Positions 1 to 9,868 of a DNA stretch of 64,000 nt are shown here, piece by piece. The first letter of the stretch is position 1. Each line of letters starts with the position of its first letter. The notes under the pieces were generated by a model. It was not told the DNA's origin. It did no database searches and was given only the letters and a program-made list of their open reading frames with translations. The DNA comes from Parabacteroides distasonis ATCC 8503 (GTDB taxonomy: Bacteria > Bacteroidota > Bacteroidia > Bacteroidales > Tannerellaceae): contig NC_009615.1 in assembly GCF_000012845.1 (NCBI RefSeq), positions 3,908,501-3,972,500 of the forward strand. Reading direction: 5' to 3'. Both the position numbers and the translations under genes were made by a program.

Positions 1-778
1 TACCAAGGTCTTTCCACTCTCCGGCAAAAGGTACGACGGCTACCGACTGTGCCTTTTCGGCGACCTCGTAGTCGAAGCTGATCTTGGGAAACTCCCCGTA
101 ACGGGAACGGATCTCCGCAAATGTGTCGGCTTCAATGTACCGGGCTACGATATCCGTCATATATCCCAACCTGAAAGCGAATACGCCCCCGTTCCAGAAA
201 GCACCCTCCGAAATAAGTTTCTCAGCAGTCATCATATCTGGTTTTTCCGTAAAGCGTGATACTTGAAATGTTCCTTTGTTTTGTACATCATTGGCTGGCA
301 CTACATATCCGTATTTTGCTGACGGATATGTGGGTTTAACTCCCATCAATACCAGTTCGGCTACATTGTTTTTCACTGCATCCGCTATCCTGCGAATCGT
401 ATCAAAATAACCAGCTTCAGTATAAGGGTCGCAAGGCATGATGATTACAATCTCATCGGTGGAACATTTTCGTTCGTAGGCCAAATACGAGCTTGCGAGA
501 GCGATAGCTGGGAATGTATCGCGACGCTCCGGTTCCGTAACTACAGGAATCTCTTCTCCAAGCTGGTTGATGATGACATCCCGCTGCAACTGGCTTGTTG
601 CCACGGTAATCGAATCACAGATGCCGGTTTCCCGTAATTGCCGTACCACCCGTTGCACCATCGACTCTTTCGAGCCATCGGGCGCAGTCAGCAGTTTAAT
701 GAATTGCTTTGACCGTGTATTATTGGAAAGCGGCCACAGGCGTTTGCCCGAGCCGCCGGATAACAGTATGATTTGCAT
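1..778 (-). CDS. manC: Mannose-1-phosphate guanylyltransferase, partial (3' end off the left edge)
   Basis: Makes GDP-mannose from mannose-1-phosphate and GTP, a sugar donor for the polysaccharide built by this operon. The start is the ATG at 778-776. The N-terminus reads MQIILLSGGSGKRLWPLS, the nucleotidyltransferase signature GGxGxRLWP. Further along are FTEKPD and FWNGGVF, both typical of the ManC/GMP family. About 259 residues lie inside the window with no stop, so the C-terminus is beyond position 1. It is the most distal gene seen in the capsule operon, 155 bp after the GT2 gene. Whether the missing part carries a phosphomannose isomerase domain cannot be seen. Confidence 0.92.
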   Translation of the reverse strand, partial: MQIILLSGGSGKRLWPLSNNTRSKQFIKLLTAPDGSKESMVQRVVRQLRETGICDSITVATSQLQRDVIINQLGEEIPVVTEPERRDTFPAIALASSYLAYERKCSTDEIVIIMPCDPYTEAGYFDTIRRIADAVKNNVAELVLMGVKPTYPSAKYGYVVPANDVQNKGTFQVSRFTEKPDMMTAEKLISEGAFWNGGVFAFRLGYMTDIVARYIEADTFAEIRSRYGEFPKISFDYEVAEKAQSVAVVPFAGEWKDLG

Positions 779-933
779 AGATTATGTTCTTTTGTGAGTT
801 TACATCACGAAGTTTGATTTTGCCTAATTTCGTTTTGTGTAAACGGGTAGGTAATAAATACAACTAACAGAAGGAGATGCGAATAAAAATTCCATTATAT
901 TCGATTTTTTCTTTGCAAATAATTAATCAATAA

Positions 934-1713
934 TTACCTATTGACTAATTTTGTCATGCATTTTTTCAGCAAATAATTTGGTAAAAAAACACATAAAAAT
1001 GTTGCCCATGCCCTAACAGTATTGTATTTAAGAATTTGCTTGTATACTGTTACATTGTAACGAATGAGTTTCATCTTATTATTAGACAGAGAACCTTCCC
1101 TAACTCTATAATATGCCAGTGTGTCTTTTATGCCATATGCTATAGGACATTTTTTCATTAGAAGAATTTTCCATGCCCAATCTTGTCTCTTTCTCAATGT
1201 TGGCATATAAATTTTTCCTATCTGATGTGTATCATAGATACAGGTCAGAAACCCAATATAGTCATTTCGTGTCATTTTTTTATACGAAATTTTGGAGGGA
1301 GCGATGACGATTCCAAAAACTTTGTCATTCTCATTGCATTTCAAGTAAGAAGAATAGCAGATTTCCACCCGATTTTCTACCATGAACCGTAATTGCACTT
1401 CCAATTTTTCCGGTTTCCAACGGTCATCACTATCGCAAAATGCAATGTATCGTCCTTTTGCTTCTTCAATGGATTTATTTCGAGCCACTCCTGCACCTTT
1501 GTTTTCCTCCATAACGAAAAGCTTTATTCGCTGGTCATATGCGGCATATTCCTTTATAATCTCACACGTATTATCTGTAGAACAATCATCAGTAATCAGC
1601 AATTCCCAGTTTGTATAGAACTGACTCACAATCGAATCAATTGTTTTCGCTATGTACTTAGACGAATTGTACGATGGCATTATTATTGATACTAATCCAA
1701 AATCTGTTTCCAT
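934..1713 (-). CDS. Family 2 glycosyltransferase
   Basis: A GT-A fold inverting glycosyltransferase expected to add one sugar to the lipid-linked repeat unit on the cytoplasmic face of the inner membrane. The N-terminus has VSIIMPSYNSSKYI followed by DDCSTDNT, and DSDDRW supplies the DxD metal and nucleotide-sugar site. I chose the ATG at 1713 (METDFGLVS), 11 nt after the stop of the upstream gene. A start at 1749 would overlap that gene by 25 nt and add 12 residues with no family match. At 259 residues it is a normal single-domain GT2. Donor and acceptor cannot be read from sequence. Confidence 0.88.
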   Translation of the reverse strand: METDFGLVSIIMPSYNSSKYIAKTIDSIVSQFYTNWELLITDDCSTDNTCEIIKEYAAYDQRIKLFVMEENKGAGVARNKSIEEAKGRYIAFCDSDDRWKPEKLEVQLRFMVENRVEICYSSYLKCNENDKVFGIVIAPSKISYKKMTRNDYIGFLTCIYDTHQIGKIYMPTLRKRQDWAWKILLMKKCPIAYGIKDTLAYYRVREGSLSNNKMKLIRYNVTVYKQILKYNTVRAWATFLCVFLPNYLLKKCMTKLVNR

Positions 1714-1724
1714 ATAAGTAATGT

Positions 1725-2675
1725 TTATAACAATACCGTTTCCCAGCATTTCTTGAAGTAGCGCAAATCGAATTTCATAAGAGAGTGAGAGTCCGGTATA
1801 GACCTGTTTTTCAATAATCTATTCACGTGATGGGGCAAATCTTCAAAAGAAGTGCAGATTGTTTGCCCTGACATCACTAACAATTCTTCCATTCCACCTT
1901 TTCCACTTCCGATAACAGGAGTTCCACATAGCACGGCCTCATGAACTACACGATTCCAGCCTTCTTTGAACAGAGACATTGTTATGACAATATCAGAAGC
2001 AGCCAGCAAAAGACGATATTCCTCAAATGGTAACATAAGATTAGGTATAGGAAGTTCCACATCTTTATTCCCGGATGTAACAAAATAGGCATCAATATCC
2101 TTCAAAGAATTATAGGTTTCTATGACGCCTTTTTTCTTTAAGCAATTCCCCAAATATATCAGTGGTTTATTTTTGAATCCGTATTGCCTTTTGAATCGTT
2201 CTTTTTCGTTTTCTGAAAAATGATATAAATTAGTATTGAATGAGTTATATATAACAGTTATATTTTTGAAACCATCTTTTTCTAACATCTTTCTCCAACA
2301 ATCTGCAACAGTGACAACTCTTGTAAACCTATTCTTGTTACGATATAATGCCTTTTCGCAAAAAATTTGGTAAAAAGAACTTGTGCCATAGGAAAAAGAA
2401 CTATCTAAATGGTGTACCACTACGATATTACGAGAATATCGTCCTGCAAACCATGTAGTTTGATTCGTTAAAAATAAAGAGCCTCTATAGAAAAATCTAT
2501 ATTTTATATACAAGAATAGTATTCTTGGAATATTTAATACCTTTGTTCGATATTTTATCAGAAAGACACGTTTGAACTCAAATGTATCTTTCAATAGATC
2601 AATTACCTGATTTTCATATACACGTCCTCCATAAACCTTGTTGTTAAGGTCTATCTTTACAATTTTTTTTCGCAT
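1725..2675 (-). CDS. Family 4-like glycosyltransferase
   Basis: Predicted retaining GT-B glycosyltransferase. The C-terminal half carries the GT4 donor-binding region, with KEGWNRVVHEAVLCGTPVIG followed by a Gly-rich GKGGMEELL. At 316 residues it is somewhat short for GT4 (usually 350-400), mainly in the N-terminal acceptor domain, but the frame is uninterrupted and starts at a clear ATG. Basic and AT-rich like its neighbours, as is common for capsule transferases. It sits between two GT2 genes in the same operon. The sugar specificity is unknown. Confidence 0.82.
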   Translation of the reverse strand: MRKKIVKIDLNNKVYGGRVYENQVIDLLKDTFEFKRVFLIKYRTKVLNIPRILFLYIKYRFFYRGSLFLTNQTTWFAGRYSRNIVVVHHLDSSFSYGTSSFYQIFCEKALYRNKNRFTRVVTVADCWRKMLEKDGFKNITVIYNSFNTNLYHFSENEKERFKRQYGFKNKPLIYLGNCLKKKGVIETYNSLKDIDAYFVTSGNKDVELPIPNLMLPFEEYRLLLAASDIVITMSLFKEGWNRVVHEAVLCGTPVIGSGKGGMEELLVMSGQTICTSFEDLPHHVNRLLKNRSIPDSHSLMKFDLRYFKKCWETVLL

Positions 2676-2712
2676 AAATTAGTTGGTAATTTGTTCGATA
2701 CTGTGCAATATC

Positions 2713-3507
2713 TTATTTGGAGTTTGCAGATTTATGTCTCAAATCTTGATGTTGAGACAATTCGTATTCATATAATTTCGCTCCAACCATGAAATAATAG
2801 ATGAACCATTGCATAGCTACAAACAGACCTCTGAAGCCATGTAAACACCCACCTCTACGGAAATAAATTAAGCAAAACACATAGATAGGTTTTACTATTT
2901 GTAACTTCATTCCCCATTTTTGCCGTTTTTTTATGCACTCATCCAGTTCGTAACGATAATATCTGTTATTTCTTAACCACCAAGATGAGATATCCGTAAA
3001 ATCATCATGCACCAATGCGTGCTTCAAATATACCTTTTGACCTGATACCTCCACCTGAGCGTGTACTTCCTTATCTTGATAGCGCCCTTTATCTCGGCGG
3101 AACAACCTTGATTGATAATCCGGATATGCAGAAGCTTTACCCATAAACTCACCCCAAAACAAATTCTTGCGAGGTATATACGCTAAATCTACTTCATTTT
3201 CCACTGTCGCAAGGAATTTTGTAACCTCTTCTTTCAATGCTTCTTCCGGTTTTTCATCCGCATCGATGATCATCACCCAATTGTTTGTAGCTTGCGGTAT
3301 GATCCAGTTTTTTTGTTTCGCTGAATTGATGTATTCATGCTGCACGATTTTTACATCATGCCGACGAGCTATTTCCAAAGTCTTGTCCGTGCTGAATGAA
3401 TCACAGATGATAATCTCATCTGCCCAGTTCTCAATGCAACAAAGCAGTTCCTCTAAATAAATTTCAACATTAAATGTCGGAATAATCACACTTAATTTGT
3501 TGTTCAT
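2713..3507 (-). CDS. Family 2 glycosyltransferase, WaaE/KdtX-like
   Basis: GT2 transferase resembling the WaaE/KdtX group of beta-1,4-glucosyltransferases. It starts with LSVIIPTFNVEIYLEE, then DEIIICDSFSTDKT, SAKQKNWIIPQA and the DxD-type IIDADEKPEEA. The C-terminal part has a hydrophobic segment (YVFCLIYF) and an FxGLFVAMQWFIYYF stretch that probably associates with the membrane. At 264 residues it is typical of this group. The start codon lies inside the 3' end of the preceding gene (38-nt overlap), suggesting translational coupling. WaaE-like proteins also occur in capsule loci, so a core-LPS role is not implied. Confidence 0.85.
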   Translation of the reverse strand: MNNKLSVIIPTFNVEIYLEELLCCIENWADEIIICDSFSTDKTLEIARRHDVKIVQHEYINSAKQKNWIIPQATNNWVMIIDADEKPEEALKEEVTKFLATVENEVDLAYIPRKNLFWGEFMGKASAYPDYQSRLFRRDKGRYQDKEVHAQVEVSGQKVYLKHALVHDDFTDISSWWLRNNRYYRYELDECIKKRQKWGMKLQIVKPIYVFCLIYFRRGGCLHGFRGLFVAMQWFIYYFMVGAKLYEYELSQHQDLRHKSANSK

Positions 3508-4687
3508 CCTGTTTAGTATAATCTATATGTAAATTTTCAGATACAGTATATCCCCCAATAAAGAAACCGAGAAAACACATTAACTCCGGTCGGGAAATTG
3601 CAGCCTCAAGCGAGAAGCCAGTAATAAGAAATATCAAGGTACACATGCTCCAAGGATTCCTTGAAAAAATACCCCTCAACGGCTTTAAATACTGTGCGAC
3701 AATAAATACAATTCCCAACAATCCGCAATTTGCCAAGATTTCCATAAGACCGTTGTGTATATATATGGCATATCCTGCTCCATTTCCCCATAACGGAGAA
3801 CGGATAAAGCTATCCATGGCAAAGTTGATTCGGTCTACTCTGGTTTGAGATGAATGGTCTGTAATCGTCATAGCGGTAGTGTTGGAGAATATATCAAACC
3901 TGTCGAGTATAAACATCAATAAATCACTACCAGATGCTAATATCGTCAATACCGCAATTATCAAGACACTTTTATATTGTCGTTCTTTGTATTCTACATA
4001 TACAAAGTACAATAAAGATAATATAATGGCGATAAACGACATTCTCTTCAGCGTCACGAAAGCTGCGTATGAGAAAATCACAATCAGTAAATAAACTACT
4101 TTCTTATTAATGTTTGCACGCGGTAATAGGCAAATAGTAATGACAGACAATGTCTGTGTCAAATTAGAATATGATATTCCATAAATACGGGATTGATTAA
4201 TGATATCAGAATCCGTTGTTGACAATAAAACAACACCGTCATAAAAACCCCAAAAAGCCAGTATTGTAGTGAATGAATAAATGAATGATACTGTGAGTAT
4301 GCATCGTGTAAATCTTTGAAGATCCTCGTATGTTTTTATATAAAGAGGAGTCAAGGTTGCTATGGCCATTACGTCCCACACTGGGCCAATCCATGGAAAA
4401 GCTCGCAATATATCAGTTGACAAAAGACCAATAAGAAACGAAACTATAACTGCCAACAAATACAGATACCACCCTTTTAATGCCGACAGAGACTTGTATG
4501 TTTCTGTTACAAGCATGATTCCGAACATGGGCATCGCAGGCATTATGTCTCCTAAAACAGGAACTTTAAGTACTCGAATAAATGACAACACGATTGCTGT
4601 CAAGAAATAGACTTTCCGTCCTTTATCCGTCTGGCCACACCACAAATAAATTGCAAGTAGCGAAATGATGAAGAGTAGTTTAATCAT
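3470..4687 (-). CDS. Wzy-like polysaccharide polymerase / O-antigen ligase family membrane protein
   Basis: A 405-residue, very hydrophobic protein with about ten predicted membrane segments and a long periplasmic loop in its C-terminal half (about residues 255-315, with VDRINFAMDSFIRSPLWGNG). Loops of this kind with an R...G-W/L-G-NG pattern are characteristic of the Wzy_C/O-antigen ligase superfamily. It is the only polymerase candidate in the operon, so it is the likely Wzy that joins repeat units in the periplasm after Wzx export. The 3' end overlaps the next gene. Sequence alone cannot separate polymerase from ligase; the surrounding Wzx/Wza/Wzc set supports polymerase. Confidence 0.8.
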   Translation of the reverse strand: MIKLLFIISLLAIYLWCGQTDKGRKVYFLTAIVLSFIRVLKVPVLGDIMPAMPMFGIMLVTETYKSLSALKGWYLYLLAVIVSFLIGLLSTDILRAFPWIGPVWDVMAIATLTPLYIKTYEDLQRFTRCILTVSFIYSFTTILAFWGFYDGVVLLSTTDSDIINQSRIYGISYSNLTQTLSVITICLLPRANINKKVVYLLIVIFSYAAFVTLKRMSFIAIILSLLYFVYVEYKERQYKSVLIIAVLTILASGSDLLMFILDRFDIFSNTTAMTITDHSSQTRVDRINFAMDSFIRSPLWGNGAGYAIYIHNGLMEILANCGLLGIVFIVAQYLKPLRGIFSRNPWSMCTLIFLITGFSLEAAISRPELMCFLGFFIGGYTVSENLHIDYTKQDEQQIKCDYSDI

Positions 4688-4706
4688 TCTGCAAATCTAT
4701 CTGTAT

Positions 4707-5834
4707 TCAGCACCCATTGAAGTTGCTTTGCAAAAGCAAATAATTCTCAACCATTCTTTTTATCGTGAAATGTTTGAGATATTCCTCGGTATCGGAATAA
4801 TCGAAAGAGATTTCCTTTGTCAGAATTTTGTCAATGGCTTTCCTAATTTCACCGGCATCAACGGGAACAGTCAATCCGTATTTGTCTGACATGATTTCGG
4901 GCAAACCACCACTATTTGTGGCAATTATTGGTTGTTTGGCTGCTATCGCCTCCAATGCCACAATACCAAAAGTCTCTCTCCTTGAAGGTATTATATTAAT
5001 CTCACTATTTTGTGCATATTGAACAATGTCATCGGGCACCAACCGGCCTATGAGTACTGCACTATCCTTCAATCCAAGTTCCTCAATCATTCGCTGTAGA
5101 TACTCCCGTTGTGTTCCTTCTCCCGCTATCAGGAGTTTCAGTCCATGAGACTTCTTGCAGTTGGCAAATGCTTGCAAAAGCAAATTAAATCCTTTGATTT
5201 CCTCCAATCTGCCCCATGCGAATAGGTAAGGGCTGCATCCCGGCATGGTTGGACATGGTTTGCGGTCTTTGAATCTCGTCAAGTCCACTCCATTATAAAC
5301 CGTATGCACATTCTTGCATCCGAATACCCTTTGAACACAATGAGCCAAATAGCCCGAACAAGCAGTTACTTGAGCCGACTGTGTCAATAATTTTTTCTGA
5401 GCCTTGTATTGCACTGATTCTTTCGAATAGCCTTCGTCGTAGCGCAGCACATCGTGCCCGTGGAAGCAAGTAATTATCTTGAACTTGAATATGCGGTGTA
5501 ACGCGGTTATGCAAGAAGATTGCGATAAGGGAAAATGGACATATACATAATCAGGTCTTCTGAACAGAAAGAAGAGGAAAAGCATAATGAAAGAAACTCC
5601 AAACATGAGCATATTTTTTATATGCTTGTCCGCATTGGCAAATGGCAATCTTATTACTGGAACTTGCGATATTCTCTCATAAATTCTAAGATACCTAGGA
5701 TACAAATTCGTTATGACTATAGTACGGTATCCCCGCCTTCTACACCCTTCGGCAAATTGCGAAGCCACAGTCTGTACGCCTCCAAGAACAGGTTTATAGG
5801 AGTTGGCAAAAATATAGATAGTTTTCGATTTCAT
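4707..5834 (-). CDS. Family 4 glycosyltransferase
   Basis: Retaining GT-B transferase of about 375 residues. The N-terminal domain has GGVQTVASQFAEGCRRRGY, and the C-terminal domain has the E-x7-E signature (ETFGIVALE) followed by TNSGGLPEIM. The start chosen is the ATG at 5834-5832, whose ATGA overlaps the TGA of the upstream gene (5833-5831), a classic coupled junction. A longer reading frame from 5879 would only add residues from within the upstream gene. A hydrophobic stretch near residues 75-90 may contact the membrane. Confidence 0.88.
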   Translation of the reverse strand: MKSKTIYIFANSYKPVLGGVQTVASQFAEGCRRRGYRTIVITNLYPRYLRIYERISQVPVIRLPFANADKHIKNMLMFGVSFIMLFLFFLFRRPDYVYVHFPLSQSSCITALHRIFKFKIITCFHGHDVLRYDEGYSKESVQYKAQKKLLTQSAQVTACSGYLAHCVQRVFGCKNVHTVYNGVDLTRFKDRKPCPTMPGCSPYLFAWGRLEEIKGFNLLLQAFANCKKSHGLKLLIAGEGTQREYLQRMIEELGLKDSAVLIGRLVPDDIVQYAQNSEINIIPSRRETFGIVALEAIAAKQPIIATNSGGLPEIMSDKYGLTVPVDAGEIRKAIDKILTKEISFDYSDTEEYLKHFTIKRMVENYLLLQSNFNGC

Positions 5835-6736
5835 TTTTTCAATTCTTTGAAATACTGCACGAACACTCCCCTGTGCCAATTATATCCGATAGTCACCATA
5901 ATGGGGTAGGCTATCAGTTTATTGAAGAAACCTTTCACATGCTTCAATTTGTGTGCTTGGTCAACGAATGGCACAATACAGAAATAACAGAACTTAGCAA
6001 GGTCACGCAAATTGTATATGCCATGTGGGTAGCAGCAATACATATCTTTCCATTTTCTTCGTACCAACAAGTAGGCACGTCCATACATATACTGCTGGTT
6101 GTAAAGTCCTTTCCATGTGGCACGATGGTGATGATAAACCTTAATGTCAGGAAATGAAAGAACCTTGTAGCCTGCTTTGATACAACGCCAATTATAATCC
6201 ACATCCTCTCCTCTGAACATATTGGTATCATACGCCCCAACTTTTTCTATCGTATCTCGTTTGTATGATGAGTTCACTCCTGGTACAGTCCTTGTCTCAC
6301 AATAGCCTTCTTCATTGAAATGTGTAAATGTAGTAGCATCTGCAATTTTGAAGATTAATCCTTCGCCAGAAGCATCCACCACATTTCCGCCAATTACGCC
6401 GGCTTCGGGATGTTTTTGATGTTCATCAACAAGGCGTTCAATCCAGTTGGGGAATGGTTCCGCATCATCGTCTGTCTGAAGGATGATGTCACCCTTACAT
6501 TGGGGCAGACCGATGTTACGACTGGTAGCAAGGTTCACATTCTTTGTCTTGATTTCTCTAAGTGTAGGAAACAACTTCTGCCACTTCACTATGGTGGCGT
6601 GACAGTCATTAATACCACCTCCATTTACTACTACAATCTCGTCAGGTTTTCTCGTCTGTCTTTCAATTATAGCGCATAGTGTACCGTCTATTAGATTCCC
6701 TCTATTATATGTACAGATAAATACGGATACAGTCAT
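5831..6736 (-). CDS. Family 2 glycosyltransferase
   Basis: GT2 enzyme of 301 residues. It begins VSVFICTYNRGNLIDGTL and carries QTDDDAEPFPNWIERL as the DxD site, then GGNVVDASGEG and a conserved FRGEDVDYNWR acceptor-side motif (ED before W/R), the usual layout of rhamnosyl- or mannosyl-type GT2 proteins. The C-terminus is amphipathic and basic. It is joined to the following GT4 gene by a 4-nt ATGA overlap and lies 7 nt after the previous gene, so it is firmly in the operon. Specificity is not assignable. Confidence 0.87.
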   Translation of the reverse strand: MTVSVFICTYNRGNLIDGTLCAIIERQTRKPDEIVVVNGGGINDCHATIVKWQKLFPTLREIKTKNVNLATSRNIGLPQCKGDIILQTDDDAEPFPNWIERLVDEHQKHPEAGVIGGNVVDASGEGLIFKIADATTFTHFNEEGYCETRTVPGVNSSYKRDTIEKVGAYDTNMFRGEDVDYNWRCIKAGYKVLSFPDIKVYHHHRATWKGLYNQQYMYGRAYLLVRRKWKDMYCCYPHGIYNLRDLAKFCYFCIVPFVDQAHKLKHVKGFFNKLIAYPIMVTIGYNWHRGVFVQYFKELKK

Positions 6737-6743
6737 ACAATAA

Positions 6744-7808
6744 TTATTTAACTAATTCTATATATTGATTGACAATACAGTTCCAAGAAAATTTTTCACT
6801 GGCTTTGCGGGCAGCATATGATTTTGACCGAAGAAGTTCCTTGTCTTGTAAAAGTTCATTAAGACAATTATGAATAGCTTTTTTATCTTCTCGATTTACG
6901 ATATATCCAAAGTCGGATTTTACAAATTCTGGATAAGGTGGATAGTCGGACACCAATATTGGTATGCCGCAAGCTAGTGCTTCTATGGGGGACAGTGCGA
7001 AAGCTTCGCCCTTACTAGGTAGGGTAAACAAGTTGTATTTCGGCAATAGTTCGGCTATGTTGTTTACGTTACCTTTTAGCGTTACAATATTGTCCAAGCC
7101 ATTACTTTTAATTAATTCTGATAGATAAGTGGCATATTTCTTATCACCGGATCCATAGATATCATATCTGATTTGGTTACGGTTTTTATAATCTGCCAGA
7201 GCCTTTATGATGTAATGCATTCCTTTTCGTTCCTCAAAAGCAGCAGCAGTAATAATATTGAGCTTGCCATTCTGTATTTTATGAGCTGATGGTCTGAACA
7301 GCTGGGTATCTGTTCCATTATAAATCAGAGTCATCGGAGTATTACCCACGTAGGGACGTGCTTCCTCTTCCACCATTTTAGAGATGGCCACGACATGAAT
7401 GTCCTCAAAAATATCGATGTGATTCTTTACAAAGTCATATCTGCTGGGAATCTGTGACGCAGGGCTGTGAAGGACATAAAGATATTTCCTTCTGTGAGGA
7501 AGAGAAGTTTCTCCATGATACAAGAAGTTCAGTATAGTAGCTTTGGGATTATCCTGACGAAGCCACCACCGGTAAAAGAAAACGGCGATTTTTTCCTGAT
7601 ACCATCTGCAATAAGGCACCTTCCTGATTTTAATTCTCTCATCTATCTCACCGCACAAGGTTTCCTTAGCTGTTCCCCACGCATAAATCACAACATCATA
7701 TCCCTTGTCTACAAAAGCCTTGGAAAGACTTATGCAAAAACGTTCTATACCTCGCGCAAGACGAAATAAGTACGGACATATAATTACTATTCTATTATTC
7801 TTTCCCAT
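6744..7808 (-). CDS. Family 4 glycosyltransferase
   Basis: GT-B transferase of 354 residues. It starts with NNRIVIICPYLFRLARGIERF, has HSPASQIPSRYDF in the acceptor domain, and carries the GT4 E-x7-E signature (EAFALSPIE) with the following ACGIPILVSDYPPYPEFV. An RGIERF/HSP arrangement resembles WaaG-like transferases, but that is only a resemblance. Separated by 30 bp from the upstream GT8 gene and 7 bp from the downstream GT2 gene. Expected to act on the lipid-linked intermediate in the cytoplasm. Confidence 0.87.
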   Translation of the reverse strand: MGKNNRIVIICPYLFRLARGIERFCISLSKAFVDKGYDVVIYAWGTAKETLCGEIDERIKIRKVPYCRWYQEKIAVFFYRWWLRQDNPKATILNFLYHGETSLPHRRKYLYVLHSPASQIPSRYDFVKNHIDIFEDIHVVAISKMVEEEARPYVGNTPMTLIYNGTDTQLFRPSAHKIQNGKLNIITAAAFEERKGMHYIIKALADYKNRNQIRYDIYGSGDKKYATYLSELIKSNGLDNIVTLKGNVNNIAELLPKYNLFTLPSKGEAFALSPIEALACGIPILVSDYPPYPEFVKSDFGYIVNREDKKAIHNCLNELLQDKELLRSKSYAARKASEKFSWNCIVNQYIELVK

Positions 7809-7838
7809 TTTTCATTTTTTTGATCGATAGGTTGATTT

Positions 7839-8816
7839 TCATTTTTTAATCGAATGTTTAAAGTAACTTAGATAGTAAACGGATTGCATATACCGTTTAA
7901 AAAGGCTAAATGGCAATAGCCGATAAAGAATACCTTCCAAGCGGTGCAATGCCGCCGATTGGTTATTAGGTTTCAATGGTATGTCCTTGTAGGCTGTTTT
8001 CGCTTTGAATTGCAAGAATTTATTAGCGTATGGATGTGTGCAACCCACTATCCACGGTCTTCCATGAATAGCTCCGGTAAAATGAATGATTGCCGGACTG
8101 GATATTCCTTTCTTATATTCCTCCTGGTCATAAAAGGGGGTGTTTATTTTATACAAATCTTTCCACGGATAGCAAAGGCTATTGGACATGACATTGAATT
8201 GTGGAGGTAGAATTTTTTTTCTTCCTGCACACACTGCATTGATAATGCCTTGGTCATGATGATGTACCTTACCTCTATTTGCAACTAAAAAATCAACAAA
8301 CTTCTGCTCCATTCCTTCACTGCGCCATCGGTTCAGAGGAATTATCAGGACACCGGCATTAATATATGGTTCGCTCATGGGTATTTTGATTTCCTTTTTA
8401 TAGGTACGGCTGATCAATGGGTCTAATATACCTCCGACCAAACAGTTTCCTAAATCGGTATTAAATAAATCTCTTATGGAACCGTTGAATATGATGTCGC
8501 AATCAATGTACAGAACCTTATCCAAATTTGCAGGCAGTATGGAACCTGCAAACAGACGGGCATATGACGTAAGAGAAATTGTTTCAGGTACATCTGTCAT
8601 AAGCCGTTCCCTTAAATTTTCTATGGGATAGACTGATAGTTTTCCTCTATACCCCTCTACAATGGTTTGCAAGTTTTTGATATCCGCAGAATCAATTCCA
8701 TTACTAAGTAAGTGAAAGTGCAAACTTTCACTGGAGTTTGTCTCAAAAAGTGAAACTGCACATATAGAAACTAAATGCAGGTAATTACAATCGGAAGCAA
8801 CAACAATGTCTGACAT
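7839..8816 (-). CDS. Family 8 glycosyltransferase
   Basis: GT8 retaining transferase (the family of LgtC and WaaI/J-type galactosyl- and glucosyltransferases). The family hallmark is VLYIDCDIIFNGSI (DxD, metal-bound nucleotide sugar), followed by YINAGVLIIPLNRWR and HHDQGIINAVCAG, all in the expected order. The C-terminal GRPW block after HFTG is also typical. At 325 residues with a basic C-terminal tail it should sit at the inner membrane. Its 5' end overlaps the preceding acyltransferase gene by 32 nt, suggesting coupled translation. Confidence 0.9.
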   Translation of the reverse strand: MSDIVVASDCNYLHLVSICAVSLFETNSSESLHFHLLSNGIDSADIKNLQTIVEGYRGKLSVYPIENLRERLMTDVPETISLTSYARLFAGSILPANLDKVLYIDCDIIFNGSIRDLFNTDLGNCLVGGILDPLISRTYKKEIKIPMSEPYINAGVLIIPLNRWRSEGMEQKFVDFLVANRGKVHHHDQGIINAVCAGRKKILPPQFNVMSNSLCYPWKDLYKINTPFYDQEEYKKGISSPAIIHFTGAIHGRPWIVGCTHPYANKFLQFKAKTAYKDIPLKPNNQSAALHRLEGILYRLLPFSLFKRYMQSVYYLSYFKHSIKK

Positions 8817-9783
8817 ACTTTTTAATATTAAAAAACAAGGGCTTCATGACATCTACATGAATGACGGAAAGTATCAATGCGGAAAAAAACGCGAACCAAA
8901 CCATATATGGGGTATCGTTTATTGTACTGGGTAATGATTTTGTGTTTGCCCAGATGAAATGATATATATATATATATGTCGCATATTTCTGCCCGGCAGT
9001 GGACAGCCAACCTAAACGCCATTTGTATTGCGGAAATGTCAGAGCTGCCATCATTATGCAGATAGTTTGTGGGATGGTGGAAAAATAAACCTGAATCCAT
9101 GAGTGCAGAATTTGACTGGCTGCACGTGCCTCAAATATTGCCGTAATGGTAAATACCATTGCAAAAAATGCCCATACTTTCCAGTTTATATTCCATTTTG
9201 TGAGCGGACGTATGTTCCAGCCCAATGCTATAAGCGGAATACCTTCAACCACGAAATTGTTAATAACGATGGAACTTTTCCATCCATTTTCATGAATCAG
9301 AGATATAGAATAAGGAACTAGACAAAAATATCCTATAATCAACAACGGCAGGAATTTTATCAGGCGAGGTAGTTTATTATAGATGAAATAAATAGTTATA
9401 CAGCTGTAAATCAATGTAAACAGATACCATACTATACCTCCCCAGACAGGTACGCCCAGCAGCTGAAGACAGACATCCTTAATCGATAAGGCATCAAGTG
9501 TCCCATATAAAAAGCCAAGGATAAGATACAATACATTTGTACCAACTGTGAGTATAGCAATCTTTTGCATGTATCCTTTAAACCGCCCCTTATCTATTAC
9601 TGTCTGCAAGAAAAAACCGGTTATCATAAAGAAAAGGGGAACAGCGAATCGTGCGGCGACTTCGGTGTATCTGCTTATCATCGAGCCGGGTACAATTTGA
9701 TAGTGGATGCATACCACTGAGAATGCAGCTAATATCCTCATGGCATCTAATGCACCATATCTGACACAGGCTTTATTGTTCAT
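8785..9783 (-). CDS. Membrane acyltransferase, family 3 (O-acetyltransferase-like)
   Basis: Integral membrane acyltransferase of 332 residues with about ten predicted membrane spans. The N-terminus has the acyltransferase-3 pattern R-x10-H: LDAMRILAAFSVVCIHY, then AARFAVPLFFMITGFFL. It probably transfers an acetyl group to a sugar of the repeat unit, changing capsule antigenicity. A short TA repeat of about 12 bp within the gene (near 8961) encodes part of YIYIYHF and is a potential slippage site. It lies between the Wzx gene (85 nt upstream) and the GT8 gene. Confidence 0.87.
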   Translation of the reverse strand: MNNKACVRYGALDAMRILAAFSVVCIHYQIVPGSMISRYTEVAARFAVPLFFMITGFFLQTVIDKGRFKGYMQKIAILTVGTNVLYLILGFLYGTLDALSIKDVCLQLLGVPVWGGIVWYLFTLIYSCITIYFIYNKLPRLIKFLPLLIIGYFCLVPYSISLIHENGWKSSIVINNFVVEGIPLIALGWNIRPLTKWNINWKVWAFFAMVFTITAIFEARAASQILHSWIQVYFSTIPQTICIMMAALTFPQYKWRLGWLSTAGQKYATYIYIYHFIWANTKSLPSTINDTPYMVWFAFFSALILSVIHVDVMKPLFFNIKKYVRHCCCFRL

Positions 9784-9868
9784 GCTATTTTATAGATTTT
9801 ATGTTTGGTGTGACAGTGAGGAACCCCGTTTTCTGCAAGACATGATAATATACAGATTTGAGTTCCTT

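Noticed and set aside
8957..8974. TA dinucleotide run in the acyltransferase gene as a phase-variation tract
   Set aside because: Only about six units; the frame is intact and such a short dinucleotide tract is weak evidence for slippage control.
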